Origin: Anagrus nilaparvatae
Taxonomy: Eukaryota > Arthropoda > Insecta > Hymenoptera > Mymaridae
Reading direction: 5' to 3'
DNA: 64,000 nucleotides
Assembly: GCA_022575985.1 (NCBI GenBank)
Contig: JAKSXM010000137.1
Location: 10,434,001-10,498,000 of the forward strand
Shown: positions 12,396 through 24,845 of the stretch, piece by piece
Layout: each line of letters opens with the position of its first letter
How positions within the stretch are numbered: position 1 is the stretch's first letter
Translations under genes and position numbers: made by a program
Notes under the pieces: generated by a model
What the model saw: only the letters and a program-made list of their open reading frames with translations
What the model was told of the DNA's origin: nothing
The model's database searches: none

Positions 12396-15300
12396 AAATA
12401 TGTATTTAACGACAAAAGTAAAATGTCTGCTTAGGAAATATGGCATTAAAATCTAAAAACGAGAAAAAATCGTTGTCAACCAATCCTGAAAATAATTTAT
12501 AGAAACCTCACCCAACCCTCAAATCAGCTCCCATAAGAAAAAAATTCAGTCATTAAATAAAACTCTATTGATAAAAAAAAATTACAAGTGCACGTATTAT
12601 TACATTTTGTAACCGAAGTACCTATAATTAAAAGAAATCTGTAGTTTAATTAATAAAAGTTACATTAAAAAAAAAAAAAACTGGAGGATGTCAACCATTT
12701 TGTTTAAGTTTTGTCGAATATAATATAAAACTCAAGTACACACACGTAGTATGTAATATTTTATTGGGGGTTGGTTGGTTATAAAAGAGTCGTTTTCTTC
12801 TGCTTGTATTATATCAACATGGCAAATTTTTTTTTTTACATTTTTTTTATTTATATATAATTTTCTGTGTAAAGAACAACAGTTAAATTTGATACTTTTT
12901 TATTATTACAATAGAAATCGAGTCATATCACTTTTTTTGTTGGTAAATTGTTTTTGTTTATTTATATCGTCTTGTTTTTATATAAATTTAAAAAGAAAAG
13001 ATTTTTTTTTATTATGTATCCAAGAAATCGTATTTTTTTGCGCACGCGCTTGTATTTAATTTTATAAGAAAAAAGAGAATTAAATAACATGTAAAATTAA
13101 ATCTTAAACTTAATTTTTTTGTTATTATGCGTACTTACTTTACATTAAATACAAGAAAAAAAATTTTTTTTTTAAAGCTCATAGACTTTTTTTTTATATA
13201 ATTCTTAAGCTCTTTTTTTTATTTTACAAAAAAAAATTTTATAAAAAGAAGAAAATTACTGCAAAGCTTGCAATTTAAAAAACAGTCTTTTGATGTTAGA
13301 TAAGGTACTACTTAAACCACATTCAGTTTTTTTTTTTTATTTAATTTTTTCAAAGACATGTTTTTTATGGATGTAGTAACTTTTTTCTTCTTTTATGTTG
13401 CTAAATTTAATTATAAGATTTCTTTTTTAAAAATTATTTAATTAAATATAAAATTATACTTTTGTGAATTTTTTTTATTAAGAAGTTTAACCTTAATTTA
13501 TGCTTTGAAAAAAATTAATTTGATTTATTTCATTTTAGGAATTTTTATGGGCGTTTAAGTAAGAAATTTTTAAGGTGTAAAAGGATAATTTTGAGACACT
13601 AAATTTATATTTAAAAAAATGAGATAAATATAATTTTTAATCAACTTCGTATCCAAATAGTGGTGGATACTTTTTTTCATAAACCCACTGATAACGTTGA
13701 AAGAAAATACGTAAAATTAATGAAAAACGCATTTACTTGAGTATTTTGGTAAGGGTAAGACTCAATTTGTGAAAGTGGACTATAAAATATTTATGTGGTC
13801 TGTGGATCAAAAATAAAGAATGAATCAGATCGCACCTGAATTGCAATCCAAGGCGATTTTTTTGTCTTTAAAATAAATTATGTTCTTATATTTTTGGGTA
13901 AAATCCTGTTTTCCAAAACTACTTGTTAGAACAAAGAGAAAATCTAAAATTTTTTATAATTAGTAGGGGTGCGTGGTTATCCAAAACTTCGAATGCTTGA
14001 CCGAAAAAATCGTGCTTTTTCGGGTCAAGTCAGTAAAACCCGAAATTTTTGTAAATGGTCTGCAGATGCATAGTAAATCGAAAATTTCCTTGAATAAAAA
14101 AAAATCCGAATTTCCTGATCAGGCAGCCGACACTTCGAGTAATTGCACATTTCTAATAATTAGCATTTACGTAATTATGATATTGGATTGAAATAAAGAC
14201 TGTATAGAAAATTATAAAAAAAACTTTATTGGCAAAATTTCACAAATTTACAAACAAAGAATTTTATAATCGATATAACGATTGCTCCCTAAAAAAAAAA
14301 CCCTCCACGAAAATATATCTCGTATTAAAATAAGATATTAACCATAGCGCATTTTCAATAAAACGTCTAAAAAAAATTCATTATAAATAAAAATCTCGTC
14401 AGAAATTTAAAGAAAAATTCAATAATTTCTTTGATATTAAAAAATTACGTATAATACAGGCACTAAGAAGCTATTTCGTATCTCATAAAAATTCACTTTT
14501 TACCCTTCATTTTTTTGTTGACAATTATCTATACGTATAACTTCCTGTTATATCCTATCATTTCCCCTATAAACTCGTCTGGTTTCTTTTTTTCTCCCCT
14601 TTAAAAAAAAAAGAAAAAAGTAAAAAAATTTCTTGTATTTATGCCAATAGCAATAATAGTTTTATTTTTCTTTCCAATTATATTGATAACATAATACGTA
14701 ATATTTATTTATAATAAAATTTAGAGAATCAAGGCCGATACACGAAGGTGGAGTTGAGAAATCGGTGGGCGGAAGCTGCAAAAGACATTTCGATTAAATA
14801 CTCAGTATGGGGTATTGTGTTGTATATAAAAGTCATTTAATAAATTTATTATTATTATTATTATTTATTTTCTTTTTTTAAAGAAATTTATTGTTATTTT
14901 ATAAGTGAAAACGATTAATATATTCAAAAGATTCTGTCATATACTTCGTACATAAGTGTTGAAAGAAAATTATATATTGTTCACTTTTTTTTAATAATCT
15001 ATTATTATTTTGTCAGTTTTAATAAACTTTTACGTTTACAAAATTAAACGCTTTATCATAATTCAATATTTATTTTCAATATACTTTCTGTATTGAAAAA
15101 ATTTTTTTTTTATTTTACGATGCTAAAATTTTATTCAAATACTTTTTGGGAAAGAATTGCAGATTATAAAGTAACCCAAGAAAATATACATTGACAAATA
15201 AAATTTTTGATTTTTTGTTGTACTTTTAGAATAAAAATGATTATTCTGAAGAAATTCGGCTTGTTCGGGTAAATATAATTTTTGGGTTCTTTTTTTTTAA

Positions 15301-16405
15301 AATAGTTATCATTAAACCTGTTTACTCTAAAAAATTATATTAGAAACTTAAAATTATATGACAGTTTTATTTTCAATAATTATTTAAATACTTTAAAATT
15401 CGCTTTTGCAATTATAAAAATTTCTAAAAATTTAGGTCATTTGCTGTAAAATTTTTTGAAAGTCGTATTAATTTTTCATTACGTTCAAAAAAGGCGCTTA
15501 GCTATTAAGCAGCAGTTTATATTATTATTGCTTTTGATAAAAAAACATGTATTAAATCGTATTAAATTTAGGGGCAAAAAACGGAATTTGACATTAGAGT
15601 GCTGTCTGCAATTGCTTAAATGTCTGCAAGCTCAAAACTAGCGGTGTGCAATTACCGGAAATATCAGTTACCCAACTCAAAAATTCAGTTTTTTTTCGAT
15701 TTTTTGGATTATAATTTTTAGCTAGAAAAATTTTCGATTCACTTTGCACTTTTAGTCTTTGTTCAAAAACTTCGGATCCAACCCTATCTGAATAAGAGCC
15801 TGAATTTTTGGAGACCTGACCCGAAACTTCAGGTAACCGTATACCTCAAAATTTATAAATAGCTATTTACAGTATCTGCTAGAAATTCGGATAATTTATT
15901 TAACTAATAAAATTAGTCATAAAATTGCATATTTTGGGCTAAATTTTATTTTAGTAATCTGATTCAGATTAACTGAAAATTTGGATGAAAAGTAAATCTC
16001 GTATATTTTTTTTTTAGAATAACATAGATTTTTTAGAAAAATAATTAATGAAGGTATATAGAAATGAAAAATAATTAAATAAATTTCGGTAAAACGAGTA
16101 AAGAATAAAAAATGAATAGTTATTTAAAAAATTGAAGAAAAAAAAGAAGGCGCAAAATTAAAAACTAAAAATTCAAAAATCTAAAGTTTACTATTCATAA
16201 AATTTGATAAAAAATAGCAAAAATATTTGAAATAGTAAAATTAAAATTAATAACTTTTCTTGTCAGCGGCCAGAAAGCACATATTTCCCGGCCATTGCGT
16301 ACCCAGAAAAGAAGTGTTTTTTCACCACTGACGAAGAAAATCGTATACGATCCTTATCCATAACTAAAGAATGCCCCAAATCGCAGATTATTATCCTTGG
16401 CTTCG

Positions 16406-16475
16406 CCTGAAAAGTAATTTACGTGCAATTCGGACCAATACTTTTCTGGACACGGGCTTTTTATACACTATTTAT
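16406..16475. repeat. Dispersed repeat, copy 2
   Basis: It shares the order AATTTACGTGC, GGACCAAT and TTTTCTGGACACGGGC with the copy at 12318-12395. The sequence just before it (16265-16400) is also GC-richer than its surroundings and may belong to the same element. Confidence 0.5.
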
Positions 16476-17246
16476 TTATTCTCGTATTTCTATCTAGCAT
16501 TTTGAACCACTCACGCTCAAAGTAAGAAAATTAGTTAATTTCTTTCCCATCAGTAAAATTTACTTAAATTAATTTTTTTTAAATTTCAAATTGCCATACC
16601 TAGAATTTATGAAATTTTTTTTTGTCAAAATAACCAATGACTGCATGAGTTTTAAAAAAACAAAAAAAAAATTCTATTTGTAATCTTGATTCATTATCAA
16701 TCACTCTCATAATAAACCTCCTCATTTTAAAGACAAAAAAAATTTTTCAATTTATTCTATAACTATTTTTTTTTTAATTGAATCACTTAAAAATCATTAT
16801 AATATACTCTTGATATAATAGTATCATAACCCTTTTTTTAATCCTATCTTCTAATAACAAAAAATTTCTTTCTTCTTACCCATCAAAAAAAAAAAGAAAA
16901 AGAAGTCTAGAACCCTCTTTTCTTAAAAAAAAGAAAATTTCTTTTCATTATCATTAAAAAACAATAATATATCTCAGAAAAATTAAATTTATCCGGTTTC
17001 ATAATTATTATTTTCATATATTATAAAAAAATTTTTCTTTATTTTCAAAAAAATCTATTATTTTAATTTTTCTAAGATAAATTTTAACAAAAAGAAGTCT
17101 TAATAATAAAAATAAAAAAAAATTTTAATTCATAATAATTTTCAGCCATCATAATTTATAATGGGCGTGTGTGCATATTTTTAATAAGCTTGCAATGGTT
17201 GAAAAAAAGAAGCAATCATAAATTATGAAGGAAAAAAAAAGAATTT

Positions 17247-17277
<31 letters not shown>

Positions 17278-17504
17278 TAATAACAAGTAGATTAAATGCA
17301 TGTAGAGAGTAGTAGAAGGGATTAAAAGTAGTATGGGAATTGCATTATAAATTAACGATTGCCACTCTTGCTTATTTTCAGTATACCGCACAGTGAACAT
17401 TCTTTGAATAGTATTTTAGCCATAAGCTCGTTACGTAGATTAACTATTTCTCCCTTTTATAAATTCAAATAATAAAAAAAAAAAGTGAAACAAAAGATGC
17501 TTTT

Positions 17505-17620
17505 AAAGCGCGTGACTTGAAATATACTATGATTGGCTAAAAGACTCGAGGCTTTAACGCTTATTGGCTGACAGAACCGCACCCACCCTGCAATGGCCGC
17601 TTTGTTTGTATTTTATACAT
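17505..17620. promoter_or_regulatory. GC-richer island with CCAAT-type boxes close to exon D
   Basis: A roughly 115-bp patch 270 bp downstream of the homeodomain exon contains AAAGCGCGTGACTTG, two copies of ATTGGCT (an inverted CCAAT core, near 17531 and 17564) and GAACCGCACCCACCCTG. It has no coding signature in any frame. It stands out clearly from the neighbouring homopolymer A/T, so an intronic enhancer or an alternative promoter is possible. Confidence 0.3.
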
Positions 17621-17892
17621 ATATATAAATGAGTATGTGTGTGTGCGTACTAACTCTTTCTTTCCTTTTTTTTCAATGCTTACTTTGTTTCATCTCCCTA
17701 CTACTGCCTTTATTGCTAATAATTACCGTGTAATGTTTAATAATTATTTATTGATAACGAAGGAAATAAAAAGGTATGTATTTAGCTCCCCTGTTTTATG
17801 TGCCACGTACTGCTTAAGGAATTTTTTAGGGTTTGACTTAAATTAAGTTGTTGAGGTTAAAATATATTAATTAAAAAAAAATTCTTTTTCAC

Positions 17893-18016
17893 CTGTATCC
17901 TGTCTTCAGGTAAATCTGTCCTTAAACTTAACATTTCACGTGCATAAACATCAGGATAATGAGCATCTTTAAAAGCAGCTTCCAGTTCTTCCAGCTGTTG
18001 TGATGTGAAGATCGTC
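17893..18016 (-). CDS. Vsx: Vsx-like exon D: homeodomain helices 1-2 and start of helix 3
   Basis: The minus-strand exon has acceptor TTGCTCCAG|G and donor ACAG|GTGAAAAAG. It holds the last base of Arg5 plus 41 codons, homeodomain residues 6-46: [41 protein letters not shown]. Core residues are in place: Leu16, Phe20, Tyr25, Pro26, Arg31, Leu40, Glu42. The string [11 protein letters not shown] is specific to the Vsx/Chx10 group. Residue 11 is Gln where most Vsx proteins have Tyr. The exon stops exactly between residues 46 and 47, a well-known intron position in paired-class homeobox genes. The VWFQNRRAKWRK part is therefore on a later exon. Searching the minus strand from 17892 to 1 by eye for the reverse complement of WFQNRR gave no match, so that exon should be outside the window. 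Confidence 0.96.
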
Positions 18017-18195
18017 CTGGAGCAACAACCATATGAACCTAGTTATATGCCATTATACAAATCTTTTTTCTTATATACTAAATTTTTTAAAACTTTTTTT
18101 TAACTTTTTTATTTTTTATCAAATCAGAAACCTAAGAATTCTTTAAAAATTTTTTTAAAATAATTATTTAGAAAATATTTATTTTAGATCCTTAC

Positions 18196-18286
18196 CTATG
18201 GCGACGTTTTTTTTTTTTCTTTTTACTAAAACCCGATAAACCATCGACTGTAAAATCTTTTCCTGATTCGATAACTTGACCAAGAC
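18196..18286 (-). CDS. Vsx: Vsx-like exon C: linker and basic N-terminus of the homeodomain
   Basis: The minus-strand exon has acceptor CTTCCAG|GT and donor CATAG|GTAAGG. It contains two bases completing a Gly codon, 29 codons, and the first two bases of an Arg codon. It reads LGQVIESGKDFTVDG, then LSGFSKKKKKKRRH and the split Arg that becomes homeodomain Arg5. The Lys/Arg block before RRHRT is characteristic of Vsx/Chx10 and is a likely nuclear localisation signal and minor-groove arm. Four consecutive Lys codons lie in a run of twelve A on the minus strand (18207-18218), a place prone to replication, sequencing or transcriptional slippage. Only 179 bp separates it from exon D. Confidence 0.88.
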
Positions 18287-19477
18287 CTGGAAGTAGAATT
18301 AATAAATTTTTAGTCAGACATTTTTTTTATTTTATTAATTTTATCTTGTGTTTTTTGGGTATTTTTTTGTATGTGTAACGGATATTATGTATTGTATTAT
18401 TATATATGTTTTTTATAACTCTTTCGCGTATCCGTCGGTTTGATTCTCTTTTTGCACGCATATGTAATTTTATTTTCATGCGCGCTTTAATATATATTAT
18501 AATGTACACTGTAAAAATATTGTTTGTATTACTTGTTTTAAGGCTTTTTTGTACTATTTGTAAATTGTTTTATTTTTTTATCGGATATTTTTGGCCAGTT
18601 TTTTTATGCACAAAAAATTTAAAGATTGTTTGAGCAAGAAATAAAATTCCTCTACCCACAAGCAGAATTCCGCTTGCCGCAAACAGATTTTTTTCTTCAG
18701 TGTATAAATTGTTTTTGGTTCTTAAAGAATTTAAATTATATATTTTATTTCATTAAAATAAATGCTTTGAGAATTAACTAATTTTAATTACTTAAATTAG
18801 CAGCAAAAATTTTGCATGCTCTATATGTAGAAGAAAAAAATAAAAAATTCACTTTTTAATTCTCAAAGTAGTTCGTTATTTAATAAATACAATTTTTTTA
18901 GTCTCTAGCTTGCAGCAAAAAGTGCTTTTACTTCGTAATCTAAGATTTTATTCAAGTAACAAGATAATAAACAATATTTTTGCCCTTTTTTTACTTAAAA
19001 ATTGGCGTACATTGTGCTACGTGCATAGACAGACGAAAAATATTATAAGAGCTTCGGATGAAAAATTTAGAAACTAGCGTTATCACGAAATCCTTATAAT
19101 TTAGTTTTTTGTAATTTGAAGTGAAAATTGAGTGACGAAATTTGGCTTCAAATTTGAACAATAAGCTACAATATTGTAAAAAAAAACAAAAAATTTTTTA
19201 AAAATTAATAAATTAGGTTAAAAAAATTCAATAAAACCAAAAGAAACCCCCAAGCCTATTATGCATAATTAGTAATTAAAAGCAAATAAAATAATTAGCT
19301 TCCAAAAAAAAATATGATATTTTTCTTATTCTTCCACATACTTCAGCATGTCATTTAAAAAAAATTTATGTAATACAAACTAATAAGTTTAGTATTTTTT
19401 TATGTAAGAAAAAGAAACATAATATTTTTCTTTTTGATAGTTACAAAAAGTTTTTTTTTTTAAAAGTCTAGTACATC

Positions 19478-19565
19478 GTGACGAGTTGTTGAGCAGACAA
19501 GTTAATATAAACTGACATCGACCATGTGCTGGCGCCGGCAGGTCGACTATTACAACTCTGTATAT
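19478..19565. promoter_or_regulatory. Small GC-richer patch, candidate conserved non-coding element
   Basis: The sequence around GTGCTGGCGCCGGCAGGTCG (about 19526-19545) contains a GGCGCC palindrome and a non-repeat stretch of normal base composition, 1.2 kb upstream of exon C within the intron. One minus-strand frame is open through it, but without a strong splice-site pair or a known motif. Confidence 0.2.
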
Positions 19566-22500
19566 AAAATGTTGTTTTTAAAAGAAACCTTTTTTTTTTG
19601 ACAAAACATTTTTCTACTTAAAATAATGTTATTATTATATCTCTAATTTTGTTACTTAATGCAGTTTTTTTTCTTATTATTTTTTTAATTTTGACTTTGA
19701 AGGGTTTTTAAAAAAATTTTTTGGATTATAAAAATAGAGATTTTTTTTATAGGTACAAATTGGTATACTCTGTTTTTAAGATAATTTTGTTATTTTATAT
19801 AATAAAGATATTTATTTTTGTATTTAATATTGATTTAATGACAGGATATAAAAACTGACGTTAGTGATTGACATAAATTAGGGCTTCAATGTTATCATTT
19901 AAAATATACTTAACGAGCACTTTTTTTTAGTGGTTTTATTGATTTTTAGTTTGATTTAGGCTGGTTTTAGGGAGGAAGTGTGAGCTAATTACTGCCGTAC
20001 CTTTTTAGCATTTTAGAAGGTTCATTTTATTTTGAGGATTGTATAAGATTTAGAAGCATTTGTGCTTGTGTCCACGATAAAACTATTCCTATAGTGGTAA
20101 AAATAAGTAGTAAAACACCGAATTTAAGATAAGAAAAATTAGTTTTCTTATTAAAATTAGTTAACTATAATAATTTTTTGAACAGATTTTATAGACTTTA
20201 GTTGTTTTTCCTTTCCAGCTCAAAAAAATCAATAAACCAAAAAATCATAAATTTCAAACCTGCAAAGAACGTTTGATTGAACAAAGGATTTCCAGAAAGC
20301 TTTAAATTATCGCTAATGAAAAATAAAACTCCACAGCAGTGTAAAATTGCAAAATTAAGCCAATTACACTCTCATAAATTTTTACATTTCAATCACTTTT
20401 TTTCCAGTCCCCTTATCAACCCCTTATCAACCCCCTTTAACAATTTTACTACAATTCAATTTATACATAATTAATTCTGATTCCAAATAAAAAACAGCGA
20501 GTTTATTTTTGAAGTAAAAAAGTGAGTAGTATAAGTAAATGATTAATCATATTTTTTTTTTACAAATCATAATAAAAAAAAAAAAGAAATTTAGTTGTAA
20601 AAAAACAGAAACTAGGGAGATATTATAGTTAACGGAAAAAGGTAGGAGGAAAAGGAAGATAGAAATGGCAAACCGGCAAGGAAGGAAAATGTGAATATAT
20701 ATAAAAAGGTTATATATATAGAGAGAGAGTTAGTAATAGTATAAAGGGGGAAAATTTTGTTTCCGTATAAAACCCTGCGTTACTAAGCAACGAACAATAA
20801 AGGAGTATATTTGATAGCCAATGGCAACTCTTGAATTATATATAATAAAGAAAGATAGAAACTCTATGCTTTTTCGACTTATTTAACATTATTATTATTA
20901 TAACTATTATTATTATAATGCTATAAGCTATTACTTACAACTATGTTAGTTGAAAGAAGATAAGAACAGAAGCTTTAGTAGCTTTTAAGGACTTAAGCTC
21001 GTTTGCCTGGACTAATATACTTGTTTTCTCTTCTTCTCTCTATATAATTAATATTCTGATATATATACAGTTGAATATTTCAAGAGAGTCAAGTAGAAGG
21101 TAATAAATTGATTTTCGATAAGACAGAGATAAAAAACTATTATTATTATTATTATTACAACATTTTTTTAATTCAATTACTCTAATCGCATTTTTTTTGT
21201 ATTAGTTACGCGTGAAGAAAATAAAATCATCTGTATGTCAATCCCGAGAGGATAGTCAACGAGAACATTTTATTTATAAGTAAATATAATAAATATAGAG
21301 AAAAAGATAGAAACCTTTTTATTATCGAGTACTTATATATATAAATGCAGTCTCTTGGGAACATCTTTGCTTCGCCACTTGCCCATATTAAGTGTATATA
21401 TCTACTAATCTGTAAATTTAATTTTGGTATGTTTTTTCTTTATCGTCATGACAAATCTATGATTGTGTATGTTGAAAATTTACATCATATTTTAAATTGG
21501 AAATTAAGGCTCTTTTGTGCTAGGTAATTGAAAAATTTTAATTCTCGCTTTTATGTATATTTACTCTTTTTCATTTAATGTGTATGAAAAGTTTACTTTT
21601 TTTTGGCTCTTTCAATTTGTGTGTGTGTGTGCTTTTTTTATGTTTGGTTTACATATGGAATGATTTAGGTAATTTTAAAAAAGGGGTAGTTTTTAATGTG
21701 GTTTTTTATTTCTTTGGAATTTCGGAGCTAATTTAGTTTGGTTATTGAAATTTTTAGGCTTGGAAGAATTAATACTGTTATTTTTTAGTAATTTGGGCTA
21801 AAAGTTTGTACAAACTGAACTTATGGTTACGTCCGTCTTCAAAATAAGCAAAAATTAGTTAAAAAATATGCTAAAAAATTTCATTTTCATTTAAAAAATT
21901 TAAATTTTATGGCATTCCTTCAATTTCTTTATAATTTTCTAACAAAAAGGAACATGTTACTTTTGTGCACAAGACAAATCACACATTTGAGAATTTAGGA
22001 GTTCAAAAAGCGTAACCATCACTTATACTACTTTCATTGTTAGATCTTTAGGTGTCAGAAATCATATCCTTAAAAGGATAAATCAGGAGGTCCAATTTTT
22101 TTTTGAAATTTAGAATTCGGTTTGTAAGATATTGAGTCAAATCGAGTAAAAATATTTCTGTATTATGAAGTTAAAAAAGCCAAAATAATTTCAAATTAAA
22201 AAAAAACTGAAATTTTTTATTCAAAATAACCCTCATAAAAAAATATGCAAAATTCCTAAAGAACCTAAAACATCGAAACCCAAAATAACCTTTAAAAATC
22301 TGTCTTCTCTACCCAGTGTACAGAAATGACAAAATAAATTTTCTCTGTTGAAACTGTCTGAATCAGCCCATATGCATATTTACCCTTATACTCAACTATC
22401 AACAACTTTTCTCCTATTTTTCGTATTTTCTATACATAAATTTAAAGCTAAAAAAAAAATTTTTTTTTATCAATTTCTGCACAGTATGTTAATCATTTTA

Positions 22501-24049
22501 TTTCAATGAAAGTATCACTTTAGACCCTGCTAATTATGTGCAAACTTAAAGTGTAAAAACAAATAAAGAATATATTTAATTATAGAAAATCCTTAAAAAA
22601 ACAAGCAAATCAGATAATACTACAAAGCGTAACAAAAAACATTTAACATATCAAGTGAAAATTACATTTTTTTTAGCACTATATATAGGGACAATTTAAT
22701 CGAAACTAAACAAATTAATTCAACCCCATAAATATATTTATCCCCCTTTCTTTATTTTTACATATGCATAAAAAATTTGTATCTCATTTGTTACAAGTGT
22801 TTTTACACAATGTTATTTAAAAAAAAATTGTACCTTCTACTACAAAAAAAAATATTACTGGTTAAATTTAGGGTCCCTAATCTACCGAAACGTCCCTTGA
22901 GATGTAGCATGATGATCAATATTACATAGAATGAATTTTCTATTATTAACTTTATAATACATGTAATGCTAAATTTTTATTAAGTACTTTAATAAATATT
23001 TTATTTAAAGTGTTAAATTAAATTAGAAAATTAGCAGGTGCTATATTTATTTATTTTATAATAAAAAAAATACTGTTATTCAGCTTTAATATTCCTGTTT
23101 ATTTTAACTAAAAAAAAAACAGGTCTCGAAATATACAATAGATTTAATGCAAATGTCACCTTTTCACTAAAAATATTTTTTTGCAAATTCACACCTCTGT
23201 TTTATATGCCAAATCTTTCATAGAAATATTTTTTTTGGGTAATCTAATTCTTTATTTAATTTATACTGAGAAGAATAAAACGGTGTGAATATTTTGATTG
23301 TATTAACTATTGTTATGTCAATCTAAAACAATATAATTTTTGATTGCCTTAAAAAAAAATTTTTTTTTTTCTTAAGGAAGTTGGTTTTTGTAAAGATGTT
23401 TTTATGTATTTTTGTTTTCGTTACATATTATTTTAGGATAATACAAATTTGGGTTTCCTATATGCTTTATTTTTATTTATACATTATGAATTTTATATTT
23501 ATGAAATTCTTGGAAATAGATAGAAATTTTTTTTTGCGATTTATTTAGTTATGCTTATTTATACTTTATTCAGATGTGGGGAAATTAGACGATTGTCAGC
23601 ATTGTAATTCTTGAAAATTCTTGGATAAGTGAATCATTTTCAAAATTTCTTGATCCTAACAACAGTTAAAACATTTTTCCAGAATAATTCTATTTTTTTT
23701 CATTAACAAAAATAAAATTTTAATTAATTTTCTGATTTTGATGCTCAATTTAAACGTGGACGTATTTCTATAATTAGTATTCTGATAGAAACAGAAATTA
23801 ATAAGTTCAGTATTATTGAATTACAAAAACTGATTTACACTTTTTTGTTTACCCTCCCACCCTATCCCTAGGGACGCTTTCAATATCTTTGTTACAAACT
23901 TCAATTCCCCAGCTACTCTTAACACGTTAAGTATTTTCAAACTAATTCGCAAAAGAACTTCGATTCTCAAATACTACCCGAATAACATTTTATTTCAAAG
24001 TGAAAATTTAAAAAATTTTTTGATATTTTTATTTTAAAATCGCTTTTCC

Positions 24050-24845
24050 ATACAAAGGCTATTCTTGAATAAGTACAGTGGTTTTGCCCCCAAAAACCTA
24101 TGTGCTATAGCATCCGAAAATTTTTTATAAAACTCACTAATTCCCGTTGTAATCAAACCTAATAACACAAAAGGCCCTTCAAAACCCCGAATAATAATTT
24201 AAAATTTTTCGAAAATCGTTTTTTAAAGCCTAAAAAAAATACTATCCTTAAATTTTTTTTATACTCCTGGTTGGGTGATATACAATATTTTTTAATTTTT
24301 TAGAAAATGTTCTGGAGAGGAAATCACTTCCTGATACCCAAAATCTTATGCCGCCGTTTACCCGCGCTTTTATAACTTAATAATTTTTATCTTAAGCGCG
24401 GGTAAACGGCGGTACCAGATTTTGAATTTTCGGGAATTAGAAAATGGTTCCCTCTGCAGGAAAATTTTTAAAAAATTTAAAAATATTGTTTCTTACCCCA
24501 CCAGGAGCATAAAAAAAATTTAAGGATGTTATATTTTTTTTAATTAAAAAAAAATCGTTTTTTGAAAAATTCAAAACTGTGCTTAACATAAATTTTTTAA
24601 CAGTTTTAAAAGCGCGGGTAAACGGCGGCTGAAGATTTTGAATTTTTGGGTATTAAAAAGTAGTTTATTATATATAATAAAGTGGTATTATCTATTTATG
24701 GGTCAGATAAATTGAATAAAATCTAAAAAGCCACAAAAAAAACAGTATTTTTAGGTTTTCGACAGCCTGTCGTGGCCTAGAGATTTAATTCCAACGGGAA
24801 TCGGTGAGTACTTTTCGGACGCCGGTATAGCCTTTGCATTGTATT
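24050..24845. mobile_element. Foldback element with internal GCCGTTTAYCCGCGC palindrome motifs, copy 2
   Basis: The ends show ATACAAAGGCTAT near 24050 and the inverse ATAGCCTTTGCATTGTAT near 24828. Next inwards, GCATCCGAAAA pairs with TTTTCGGACGCC, and ATTCCCGTTG with CAACGGGAAT. The interior carries GCCGCCGTTTACCCGCGC (24349), GCGCGGGTAAACGGCGGTA (24396) and GCGCGGGTAAACGGCGGCT (24611), plus repeated 'aaatttttttta...gggtg' blocks shared with copy 1. Confidence 0.65.

Larger units (their letters stand above)
1..17892 (-). other. Large intron 3' of Vsx exon D (or its left-hand part)
   Basis: No exon was recognised here. The donor at 17892-17891 opens this intron and the helix-3 exon was not found, so the intron is inferred to run through the left edge of the window. 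The content is AT-rich DNA with inverted-repeat elements at 916-1096, 2369-2732, 3509-3682 and 11175-12003, a short dispersed repeat (12318 and 16406), and two GC-richer islands (10294-10446 and 17505-17620) that could be regulatory. Stretches such as 4000-9700, 12600-15600 and 16500-17150 show only A/T homopolymers and chance frames. Confidence 0.7.

Noticed and set aside
16499..16512. Possible helix-3 (WFQ-like) match near TTTTGAACCACTC
   Set aside because: The minus-strand translation around it soon reaches a stop and does not continue as NRRAKWRK.
17149..17400. 83-codon frame with a long Phe run
   Set aside because: The Phe run is a poly-A/T tract read in frame; there are no protein features.
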